Shown: positions 1-7,338 of the stretch, piece after piece
How the letters are laid out: each line of letters begins with the position of its first letter
Position numbering within the stretch: position 1 is the stretch's first letter
Source: CAZEHS01 sp964649745
GTDB lineage: Bacteria; Bacillota; Clostridia; Peptostreptococcales; Acidaminobacteraceae
DNA: 64,000 bases
Reading direction: 5' to 3'
Assembly: GCA_964649745.1 (NCBI GenBank)
Contig: CAZYQI010000019.1
Location: 1-64,000, forward strand
The notes under the pieces: generated by a model
The model's database searches: none
Told to the model about the DNA's origin: nothing
The model's input: the letters and a program-made list of their open reading frames with translations, nothing else
Made by a program: the position numbers and the translations under genes

Positions 1-38
1 TTTTGTGCCTTCATTTTGTTCTGTATTATTTTTAGGAT

Positions 39-162
39 AGATGACGCAGATGAAGGGCAATGGGTTTATAGTCTGTAGATGATAACAACACGGCATGATG
101 TTTTACGTCACAAGAGAGTTTCAGTATTCGCTGAAATCCATCGTCTTTCATCTGCGTCATCT
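39..162. repeat. Inverted repeat upstream of hydF
   Basis: A 16-base arm at 39-54 (AGATGACGCAGATGAA) is exactly the reverse complement of 147-162, with about 90 bp between. This gives a large imperfect stem-loop ahead of hydF. The left part of the window before 197 holds no gene. It resembles dispersed intergenic repeats; no second copy was seen in this window. Confidence 0.6.
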
Positions 163-196
163 GCGGCTAAATGTTTTAATCCTTTGAGAGGTTCCT

Positions 197-1414
197 ATGA
201 AAACACCCGAAACGAACACCTTCAACAGCACTCCCAGCGCCAACCGCACCCATATCGTCCTTTACGGCAACCGCAACGCGGGAAAATCCTCCCTGCTGAA
301 CGCCATCATCGGACAGGACATCGCCATTGTTTCCGATGTGAAGGGCACCACCACGGATCCGGTTTCCAAGGCTATGGAGCTTCTGCCCTTTGGTCCGGTG
401 GTTTTTATCGATACAGCGGGGCTGGATGACGAGGGATCTCTGGGCTCCCTGCGGGTAGACCGGACCCGGAAGATCATGCAGCGTACGGATTTTGCCCTGC
501 TGGTGCATGCTCTGGATGATTTTGACGCCTCGGCTCACGGCAGGGCCATCCAGCAGTTAAAGCAGTTTAACATCCCTTACCTATTGGTTTTCAACAAGAC
601 GGATCTGGCAGAAGAAAGCACAATTTTCTCTCTTAAAGAGCTCTATCCGGAAGCAGTCTTCGTATCCGCCTTGGATATGGGCAGCATTCATCATTTGAAG
701 GATGTACTGATCCAGCGTCTTGAATCCGCAGAGGAGGACCCCTCCATCATCGGCGGCCTCGTTCCCTACGGTGGAACGGTGGTCATCGTGGTTCCCGTGG
801 ATTCGGAGGCCCCCAAAGGCCGCATCATCCTGCCTCAGGTGCAGCTGATCCGAGACTGTCTGGACAACGGTATCAAGGCCCATGTGGTCCGCGACACCGA
901 GCTGGCCGAATCCCTGAATGAGCTGAAGAATGTGGACCTGGTGGTTACCGATTCTCAGGCCTTCCAGGCGGTGAGTCGCATCGTCCCTTCCCATATTCGA
1001 CTAACCTCTTTCTCAATCCTCTTCGCCCGGCATAAAGGGGATCTGCGGGTATTCGTGGACGGCATCCAGGCCATCCGCACCCTAAAGGACGGCGCCCGGA
1101 TACTGGTTTCGGAAAGCTGCACCCACAACCACAGCCACGAGGACATCGGCCGGGTAAAGATTCCCGCTCTGCTGAACAAGCGGGAGGGCAAGGGCTTTGA
1201 ATATGTGTTCCGTATGGGACACGATTTCCCGGAGGATCTGAACACCTATGACCTGATCATCCACTGCGGCTCCTGCATGATCAACCGAAAGACCATGCTG
1301 AACCGGATACAGCTGGCAAAGGAAGCCGGAGTACCCATCACCAATTACGGCGTGGTACTGGCCTACGTTACGGATATTCTGGAGCGCACCACCCATATTG
1401 AGGGGTTTATGTAA
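197..1414 (+). CDS. hydF: [FeFe]-hydrogenase H-cluster maturation GTPase HydF
   Basis: HydF is the scaffold and carrier on which the diiron subcluster of the H-cluster is completed before transfer to apo-hydrogenase; HydE and HydG are its radical-SAM partners. The 405-residue product has an N-terminal Era-like GTPase domain with a P-loop GNRNAGKSS at about 24-32, DTAG at 72-75 and NKTD at 133-136. The C-terminal metal-binding domain carries CTHNH (Cys308) and HCGSC (Cys357, Cys360), the family's iron-sulphur ligand set. Length is normal for HydF. The ATG at 197 follows a GAGAGG ribosome site. hydE, hydG and hydrogenase subunit genes are not in the window, so they must lie elsewhere or to the left. 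Confidence 0.96.
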   Translation: MKTPETNTFNSTPSANRTHIVLYGNRNAGKSSLLNAIIGQDIAIVSDVKGTTTDPVSKAMELLPFGPVVFIDTAGLDDEGSLGSLRVDRTRKIMQRTDFALLVHALDDFDASAHGRAIQQLKQFNIPYLLVFNKTDLAEESTIFSLKELYPEAVFVSALDMGSIHHLKDVLIQRLESAEEDPSIIGGLVPYGGTVVIVVPVDSEAPKGRIILPQVQLIRDCLDNGIKAHVVRDTELAESLNELKNVDLVVTDSQAFQAVSRIVPSHIRLTSFSILFARHKGDLRVFVDGIQAIRTLKDGARILVSESCTHNHSHEDIGRVKIPALLNKREGKGFEYVFRMGHDFPEDLNTYDLIIHCGSCMINRKTMLNRIQLAKEAGVPITNYGVVLAYVTDILERTTHIEGFM

Positions 1415-1417
1415 CGA

Positions 1418-1463
1418 AAGGGTCTGTCTCATGATAGGAATAACATTCCTGAGACAGACCCTT
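1418..1463. terminator. Long hairpin after hydF
   Basis: The 13-base arm AAGGGTCTGTCTC (1418-1430) pairs with 1451-1463, and an inner AGGAAT/ATTCCT pair extends the stem. It starts 4 bp after the hydF stop codon. No T-run follows, so its role as an intrinsic terminator is inferred from place and strength only. Confidence 0.5.
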
Positions 1464-1511
1464 CACTATTACCCGCCACGTTTTTAAAAAGTGGTGATAA
1501 AGCCTTATTCT

Positions 1512-1629
1512 TGTCATTGCGAGCACAGCGTGGCAATCTCTCCCTTGACCCTGCTGTTAACATTGCAAAAACCCATTGAAAACACTTACAGGGAGAGATT
1601 GCCGCGTCGCGATGCTCCTCGCAATGACA
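1512..1629. repeat. MITE-like inverted-repeat element (TGTCATTGCGAG type)
   Basis: The ends TGTCATTGCGAG (1512) and CTCGCAATGACA (ending 1629) are inverted copies. The arms continue inward through GGCAATCTCTCCC and GGGAGAGATTGCC to about 1544 and 1591. Elements with this same terminal sequence are widespread intergenic repeats in many bacterial genomes. Short reading frames across it are by-products of the repeat. No transposase is present. Confidence 0.75.
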
Positions 1630-1682
1630 GACAAAGGACAATCAATCTGTTTATCCCCGCTCTTCAAAGGCCATCGCCACTT

Positions 1683-1889
1683 TTAAACGATTCTTTTGTC
1701 TGTATTCTTTTCCTTCTCGTGCTCAGCCAGGTAGATATCCGATACTTTAATGACCCGCTTGGCTGCCTTAATGATGACCGCCAGACCATACACCAGCCCA
1801 CCCACAATCAACAGCAGTATTGCGGTATTGATCAGCTGAAACAGCATGGTAACGTTAAGCTCTGCCAATCCGAATGAAATCCCTTCCAT
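1683..1889 (-). CDS. Small single-pass membrane protein
   Basis: This 68-residue product has one hydrophobic segment (about residues 15-40, rich in Leu, Ile, Val and Gly) followed by a charged, Lys-rich C-terminus. That suggests a membrane-anchored protein with a cytoplasmic tail. It begins 8 bp after the stop codon of the GH18 gene and is probably co-transcribed with it. I do not recognise the family. Small size and lack of motifs leave its function open. Confidence 0.6.
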   Translation of the reverse strand: MEGISFGLAELNVTMLFQLINTAILLLIVGGLVYGLAVIIKAAKRVIKVSDIYLAEHEKEKNTDKRIV

Positions 1890-1897
1890 ATGCCCCC

Positions 1898-3277
1898 CTA
1901 TTCTACAATCACTGTTCGTGTAGTGTCATGCCAGGCCACTTTCTTCCCAAAGGCTTCATAGATATAGCGAACCGGCACGTAGGCGCGGCCCTCCTTCACC
2001 GAAGCGGCCGTATCCATTTTTACAGAGATTCCGTTCACGTTCAGTTCCTGCTGACCGACTGTGCAGTTGATTTCCACACCCTTGGCTGCCGCAGAGATCA
2101 GCCGGGTTTTCTCATCATACCGGACGGCAGCCCCTATCTCCTCCAGACACTTGCGCAGGGGTACCATAACTCTGTTCTGGCTGTCCACATAAGGAATCCC
2201 TTCTCCCCCATCGGAACTGAACTGAAGGGGTTTTCCTGATACCACGACATGAGCACCGGCTTCAAGCCTTCCGGATTGACCGCCATAAGCCTTAACGGTT
2301 TCATCAATGGCGCTGATCAGGCTTGTATCATCAAAGGTATCCTCATTGATATCAAACAGCATCACACCCCCAGCCTTCAGAAGGGCCAACCTGGTTTTTT
2401 CCTGGATGGTGGCGATCCCGTTATAATAAACCGGAATTTTCCCATAAGTGCCAACAACAATCTCCGCCTTGTCCCTGAAGGCATTCAGAGGATTATCGGC
2501 TATAAGGCTTCGATACTGCACCCACCCCGGTGCACCGTAAAGCGGAACCCCGAGGATGATCTTCTCCTTCGGAACCCCTCGTGCGGCCCAGTACCGGATT
2601 GATGTATCGGCAAACCACAAAGGGCTGTGCCCCGGTCCTGTGGGGTCGGCGTCATAGGCCATGATGTTGATGAAATCGAAACAGGCCAGGGCCTTATCGC
2701 TCACAAAAGAAGAGGTGAGAGGAGCGCCGGTTTCAGACCACGCGCCATTCAGCGCGGCACTCAGCAGCAGCCCCTCCGTACTCAGTGCCTCGTCCAGCTC
2801 GCGCACCAGGGTTTCGTATGGTGCCGCTGCAAGAGGAAATTCCCAATCGATATCCACGCCGTCCAGCTGATAATCCTTCAGAAATTGCACAGTATTCGTT
2901 ATAAACAGCTTCCGGGACTTCTCGCTGGATGCCATCTTCTCAAAATTCCCCTGTAGGGGTACGTTCTTATAAGACCATCCCCCGACGGCGATCATAACCT
3001 TCACATCCTTGGCATGAGCCGCAGCAACCAGGGCTTTCAGCTTCTCAGGCTTCTCAATGCCGATAAGACTCCCATCCGCTCCGGGGATCAGGAATGCATA
3101 GATGACATGGGTCAGCTTGTCATACTGAATTTCTTCCACCGGGTCCTTGAACATCTCTGAACAATAGCCCACCACCTTGAAGGATTGGGGGGGTGAGTCT
3201 TCCGCGTATATCGGCAGAATCCCACTCAGTATCATACAGAGCCCGGCACATAGGGCAATGATCTTCTTCGTGTACAT
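1898..3277 (-). CDS. Secreted GH18 family protein with copper-amine-oxidase-N-like C-terminal domain
   Basis: The 459-residue product starts at an ATG at 3277, preceded by AAAGGAGG at good spacing; an upstream in-frame start lacks a ribosome site. A signal peptide (about residues 1-25) is followed by a GH18 barrel (about 30-330) with VMIAVGGWS (94-102) and the catalytic DGVDIDWE (139-146, Glu146 as acid), so it should be active. The last 110 residues resemble the copper amine oxidase N-terminal-like (stalk) domain common on clostridial and Paenibacillus surface proteins. Likely roles are hydrolysis of chitin-like or peptidoglycan glycans, as in SleL/YaaH-type spore enzymes, but no LysM domain is present. 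The substrate is not determined. Confidence 0.88.
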   Translation of the reverse strand: MYTKKIIALCAGLCMILSGILPIYAEDSPPQSFKVVGYCSEMFKDPVEEIQYDKLTHVIYAFLIPGADGSLIGIEKPEKLKALVAAAHAKDVKVMIAVGGWSYKNVPLQGNFEKMASSEKSRKLFITNTVQFLKDYQLDGVDIDWEFPLAAAPYETLVRELDEALSTEGLLLSAALNGAWSETGAPLTSSFVSDKALACFDFINIMAYDADPTGPGHSPLWFADTSIRYWAARGVPKEKIILGVPLYGAPGWVQYRSLIADNPLNAFRDKAEIVVGTYGKIPVYYNGIATIQEKTRLALLKAGGVMLFDINEDTFDDTSLISAIDETVKAYGGQSGRLEAGAHVVVSGKPLQFSSDGGEGIPYVDSQNRVMVPLRKCLEEIGAAVRYDEKTRLISAAAKGVEINCTVGQQELNVNGISVKMDTAASVKEGRAYVPVRYIYEAFGKKVAWHDTTRTVIVE

Positions 3278-3395
3278 GGTTGAACCTCCTTTACATTTCC
3301 AATACAATTCTCTCACAGCATCCTGGATCAATCAAATATCTCCACTATTTTTACGTATCCATTACAGCAACATTCAAAAGCAAGGAATTCCTTGT

Positions 3396-3421
3396 GTTTT
3401 AAAACGACTTTAAAGGGGTAT
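3396..3421 (+). promoter_or_regulatory. Candidate sigma-B-like promoter
   Basis: GTTTTA (3396-3401) and GGGTAT (3416-3421) are separated by 14 bp, close to the sigma-B consensus GTTTAA-N12-15-GGGTAT. It lies 35 bp ahead of the small basic-protein gene. No sigma-B gene is in the window. Confidence 0.4.
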
Positions 3422-3455
3422 TGTCATAGCATCACTCATTTAAGGAGGCCACGCT

Positions 3456-3602
3456 ATGAAACACCGGATCGATATGGAAGCCGACCAGTCCCCGACCCAC
3501 AAGCACCCATTGAAAAAGGAAGCGGTTCCTAAAATGGCCGCGCCCAAGCAAAAAACAAACAAGGTAGCTGCAAAATCCCATCGGAAAACCTCGCCCAAAT
3601 GA
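3456..3602 (+). CDS. Small Lys/Pro/Ala-rich basic protein (48 aa)
   Basis: This short reading frame has a strong AAGGAGG site (3442-3448), an ATG 7 bp later and a stop at 3602. A canonical terminator follows at 3617. The predicted product begins MKHRIDMEADQ and ends SHRKTSPK. It is strongly basic, with many Lys, His and Pro residues, no membrane segment and no Cys, so it resembles disordered nucleic-acid-binding tails. The complete expression unit (possible promoter, ribosome site, terminator) is the main support for a real gene. I do not recognise the family; a DNA- or RNA-binding role is only inference. Confidence 0.6.
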   Translation: MKHRIDMEADQSPTHKHPLKKEAVPKMAAPKQKTNKVAAKSHRKTSPK

Positions 3603-3616
3603 AGTGAACCCACAAG

Positions 3617-3655
3617 AAAGCAGTCCCTCTCAACGAGAAGGACTGCTGTTTTTTT
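3617..3655. terminator. Intrinsic terminator, probably bidirectional
   Basis: AGCAGTCC (3619-3626) pairs with GGACTGCT (3640-3647), with TCTC/GAGA extending the stem, and seven T follow at 3649-3655. It closes the small basic-protein gene. It overlaps the 3' end of the GNAT gene read from the other strand, where a weaker T-rich tail also occurs. Confidence 0.85.
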
Positions 3656-4496
3656 GCTCGAAATAATCCGTTATATCGGTTTCCCTGAAGCCCATACGGC
3701 GGTACAGACTGTATGCCGCCGGATTTTCGCTGCTTACATCCAAGGTGACGCTCAATTCCCGGCGGGACAGCATACAGAGGAGCTGTGCAAGAAAATCGGT
3801 CCCGTGACCTCTGCCCTGCTCTTGGGGCTTAACGGCCAAGCCGTTGATCATAGCAACGCCCTCATTGATATAGAGAGAAACCGTTCCGATCATCCTGTCC
3901 CCTTTGTAGGCGCTGTATTGCTCCCGATCTTTGGAATTCAGGCTGTTGACCAGCATGGACCGAGACGCTTCCAGGGGCTCTTCAAACGCGGCTGCGCTGA
4001 GTTGAGCCATTTCCTCCAGCTCTCCGTGGCCTGACCTCATGATGTGGAGATTGGCTTTATGCTGGGATAGTTCTGCATCTCCGAAGAGCGCCATGCTGTA
4101 TTCGGTTTGTACCAGGGGATATCCCTTGTTTTTCATGACAGCCTGCCCAGACGTTGATTTCCGCGCCAGGGCAAACATGCGCCGCTCAATACCGTATTTG
4201 TGAGCCTCTTCCTCGGCGCACATCATCAAAGCATTGAAAATACCGGTTCGCCTATGGGCGGGATCCACACACCCGGTCCATTCAATCTCGTGACGGAGGG
4301 GGCCAAAGGCTGAAACCGCTCCGACGAGACAATTCTCCGAATAGCTCAGGAACCAGCTGTTCATTTCCTTGTGAACATTCAGGTTCTTGTTCATTTGCAT
4401 GATGACCGGCACATGATCCGCATCCCGACACAGCTCCAGCAGACCAAGTACCTCCGTGGTTTCCTTTTCCGTCAGTTGGACACATTGCTTAATCAC
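3630..4496 (-). CDS. GNAT family N-acetyltransferase, tandem-domain
   Basis: The 288-residue product holds two GNAT folds. The C-terminal one is clear, with GLAVKPQEQGRGHG as the acetyl-CoA-binding motif A (about 218-231) and SLYRRMGF near the end. The N-terminal half has a weaker VDPAHRRTGIFNALM motif. The acceptor cannot be told from sequence. It starts with GTG at 4496 and overlaps the uvrA stop codon by 4 bp (GTGA), with GGAGG inside the uvrA end. It is therefore translationally coupled to uvrBA and likely transcribed with the SOS operon. Confidence 0.85.
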   Translation of the reverse strand: MIKQCVQLTEKETTEVLGLLELCRDADHVPVIMQMNKNLNVHKEMNSWFLSYSENCLVGAVSAFGPLRHEIEWTGCVDPAHRRTGIFNALMMCAEEEAHKYGIERRMFALARKSTSGQAVMKNKGYPLVQTEYSMALFGDAELSQHKANLHIMRSGHGELEEMAQLSAAAFEEPLEASRSMLVNSLNSKDREQYSAYKGDRMIGTVSLYINEGVAMINGLAVKPQEQGRGHGTDFLAQLLCMLSRRELSVTLDVSSENPAAYSLYRRMGFRETDITDYFEQKNSSPSR

Positions 4497-7336
4497 ACCT
4501 GGTCCTCCGTGATCCGATGCTTCAGTATCCGCGCTAAAAACTGTCCGGTATAGCTATTGGGGTTCCCCGCAATGGCTTCCGGTGTTCCCTCTGCGATAAT
4601 GGTGCCGCCTTCGTCGCCCCCCTCGGGACCCAGGTCGATAAGGTGGTCGGCACACTTGATGACCTCCAAATTGTGTTCGATCACCACAACGGTATTCCCG
4701 CCGTCCACCAACCGGAGAAGCACCTCCACCAGGGTATGCACATCGGCGATATGAAGCCCTGTGGTCGGTTCGTCGAGAATATACAGGGTCTTCCCCGTAC
4801 CGCGTTTGGAAAGCTCGGTAGCCAGCTTGATACGCTGGGCTTCTCCCCCCGAAAGCTGCGTACTGGGCTGTCCCAGACGAATATATCCCAGGCCTACATC
4901 GTTGAGAGTTTGTATCTTCCGAATGATGTTGGGGATATTGGCGAAGAAGTCCAGGGCTTCTTCCACTGTCATATCCAGCACCTCCGAGATGTTCTTCCCC
5001 TTATACTTGACTTCAAGGGTTTCCCGGTTATAGCGCTTACCCTTGCAAACATCGCATTGAACGTACACGTCCGGCAGAAAGTGCATTTCTATTTTCAGAA
5101 TGCCGTCGCCCTTGCAGGCCTCGCACCGACCGCCCTTCACATTAAAGCTGAAGCGGCCCTTGCTGTAGCCTCGAACTTTAGCCTCCGGAACGGTAGAAAA
5201 CAGATCCCTTATGGGGTCGAAAACACCGGTATAGGTCGCCGGGTTGGACCGCGGGGTCCGCCCGATGGGACTTTGATCGATATCGATAACCTTGTCGATG
5301 AGGTCCAGTCCTTCAATTTTCTTATGCTTTCCGGGTTTGTCCTTGGCCCTGTGTATCTTGGCCGCTGCCGCCTTGTGAAGGATCTGGTTCACCAGGGTGC
5401 TCTTCCCGGAGCCGGAAACGCCGGTCACACAGGTGAACATCCCCAAGGGGAATGCCACATCGATATTCTTCAGATTGTTCTGCGTAGCCCCGTGAACGAC
5501 GATGCTCTTTCCATTGGGCTGCCGCCGCTCTTCCGGCACAAGAATTTCCTTTGCACCGCTGAGATACTGCCCGGTGAGGGATTCCGGGGAATCCAGGATA
5601 TCCTGCAGGGTTCCCTGGGCAATGATATATCCCCCGTGTTCGCCGGCGCCGGGACCCATGTCGATAATATGATCCGCGGTACGTATGGTATCGTCGTCAT
5701 GCTCGACAACGATCAGGGTGTTGCCGATATCCGTAAGCCCCCGCAGGGTTTTCAGCAGCTTTTCATTATCCTTCTGGTGCAGGCCGATGCTGGGTTCATC
5801 CAGAATATACAGCACCCCCACCAGACCCGACCCGATTTGGGTGGCCAGGCGGATCCGCTGGGATTCCCCGCCGGAAAGCGTTCCCGAAGCCCTTGATAAG
5901 GTCAGATAACCCAGGCCTACATCCGTGAGGAACTGGAGCCTTGCGTTGATTTCTTTGATGATCTGATCCGCGATAGCCGTCCGGGTTGTGTTCTGCTTCA
6001 ACTCTCTGAAGAAAACAAGGGCGTCTTTAACAGAAAGATCAGAAAAATCCGTTATGTTCATGCCTCCCACCGTCACTGCCAGGGTTGTAGGCTTCAATCG
6101 CTTTCCATTGCAGCTTTCACAGGGAGTGAGGCTCATGAACTCCTCGATCTTTTCCCGCATGTAATCGGACTGGGTGTCCGTATACCGACGCTCCAAATTG
6201 GTGATGACCCCTTCATAGGGCGCCTTGTAGTTACGGGTACCTCCATATTTGCTTTCAAAGGTGAAGGACACCTCTTTCTTGCCGGTACCGTATAGCAGGG
6301 CGTTGATCACTGCCGGTGACAGCTCCTTGACGGGCACATCGGTCTTTTGACCGTACGCCCGAACCACCGCCTCCACCATCTGCTGATAGTAGGTTCCCTC
6401 CATGCTGTTGGCATAGGGGGCTACAGCACCCTCATCGATGGACAGCTCCTTGTTGGGCAGCACCAGATCCGGGTCCACCTTCTGGAGAAAACCGATCCCC
6501 TTGCAGGATTCACACGCCCCGAAGGGACTGTTGAAAGAAAACATCCGGGGTTCCATTTCCTCGATGCCCACTCCATGCTCCGGACATGCGAACTTGGTGT
6601 TGAAGGTTAGGTCCTCCCTCTCCAGGATATGGATCAGGATCAGCCCCTCCGTTAAACGCAGGGCCGTTTCAATGGAATCCGTCAGACGCTTCTCCACACC
6701 GGACCGGATCACCAGGCGGTCCACCACGACCTCTACGGTGTGCTTCAGTGTCTTTTCCAGCTCGATATCCTCTGCCAGCTCACGGATTTCACCGTCTACG
6801 CGCACACGAACAAAGCCCTCCTTACGAAGATGCTCCAGCTCTTTCCTGTGCTCACCCTTCTTACCCCGAATGACAGGGGCGTGAACCTGAATCCGGGTGC
6901 CTTCCTCCAGCTCCATGACCTTGTCCACGATCTGGTCGATGCTCTGCTGACTGATTTCGACACCGCATACGTGACAGTGGGGAATTCCCACCCTGGCATA
7001 CAGAAGCCGAAGATAATCGTATATTTCCGTAACCGTGCCCACGGTGGACCGTGGATTGCGGTTCGTGGTCTTCTGGTCGATGGAGATGGCCGGGGAAAGT
7101 CCCTCAATGGATTCCACATTGGGCTTCTCCATTTGCCCTAAAAACTGACGGGCATAGGCGGAAAGGCTCTCCACATAGCGGCGCTGTCCCTCGGCATAGA
7201 TGGTGTCAAAGGCCAGTGAGGATTTCCCTGAGCCACTGAGGCCGGTGATAACCACCAGCTCGTTCCGGGGAATCTTAACGGTTATGTCTTTCAGATTGTG
7301 CTCCTTGGCACCTCGAACTTCAATGTATTGTTTCAT
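4493..7336 (-). CDS. uvrA: Excinuclease ABC subunit A
   Basis: UvrA is the damage sensor of nucleotide excision repair; it loads UvrB at lesions. The 947-residue length is typical. The first ATPase has Walker A GLSGSGKSS (about 32-40) and signature LSGGESQRIRLA; the second has GVSGSGKST and LSGGEAQRIKLA. Zinc-binding Cys pairs are visible (CESCKGIG, CESCNGKR, CEACKGDG with CDVCKGKR). It starts 2 bp after the uvrB stop codon and shares the uvrB promoter and LexA-type box. Confidence 0.99.
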   Translation of the reverse strand: MKQYIEVRGAKEHNLKDITVKIPRNELVVITGLSGSGKSSLAFDTIYAEGQRRYVESLSAYARQFLGQMEKPNVESIEGLSPAISIDQKTTNRNPRSTVGTVTEIYDYLRLLYARVGIPHCHVCGVEISQQSIDQIVDKVMELEEGTRIQVHAPVIRGKKGEHRKELEHLRKEGFVRVRVDGEIRELAEDIELEKTLKHTVEVVVDRLVIRSGVEKRLTDSIETALRLTEGLILIHILEREDLTFNTKFACPEHGVGIEEMEPRMFSFNSPFGACESCKGIGFLQKVDPDLVLPNKELSIDEGAVAPYANSMEGTYYQQMVEAVVRAYGQKTDVPVKELSPAVINALLYGTGKKEVSFTFESKYGGTRNYKAPYEGVITNLERRYTDTQSDYMREKIEEFMSLTPCESCNGKRLKPTTLAVTVGGMNITDFSDLSVKDALVFFRELKQNTTRTAIADQIIKEINARLQFLTDVGLGYLTLSRASGTLSGGESQRIRLATQIGSGLVGVLYILDEPSIGLHQKDNEKLLKTLRGLTDIGNTLIVVEHDDDTIRTADHIIDMGPGAGEHGGYIIAQGTLQDILDSPESLTGQYLSGAKEILVPEERRQPNGKSIVVHGATQNNLKNIDVAFPLGMFTCVTGVSGSGKSTLVNQILHKAAAAKIHRAKDKPGKHKKIEGLDLIDKVIDIDQSPIGRTPRSNPATYTGVFDPIRDLFSTVPEAKVRGYSKGRFSFNVKGGRCEACKGDGILKIEMHFLPDVYVQCDVCKGKRYNRETLEVKYKGKNISEVLDMTVEEALDFFANIPNIIRKIQTLNDVGLGYIRLGQPSTQLSGGEAQRIKLATELSKRGTGKTLYILDEPTTGLHIADVHTLVEVLLRLVDGGNTVVVIEHNLEVIKCADHLIDLGPEGGDEGGTIIAEGTPEAIAGNPNSYTGQFLARILKHRITEDQV

Positions 7337-7338
7337 CT

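Noticed and set aside
1429..1641. 70-codon minus-strand frame after hydF
   Set aside because: It lies almost wholly inside the inverted-repeat element; its Cys/Arg-rich translation is a typical by-product of that repeat.
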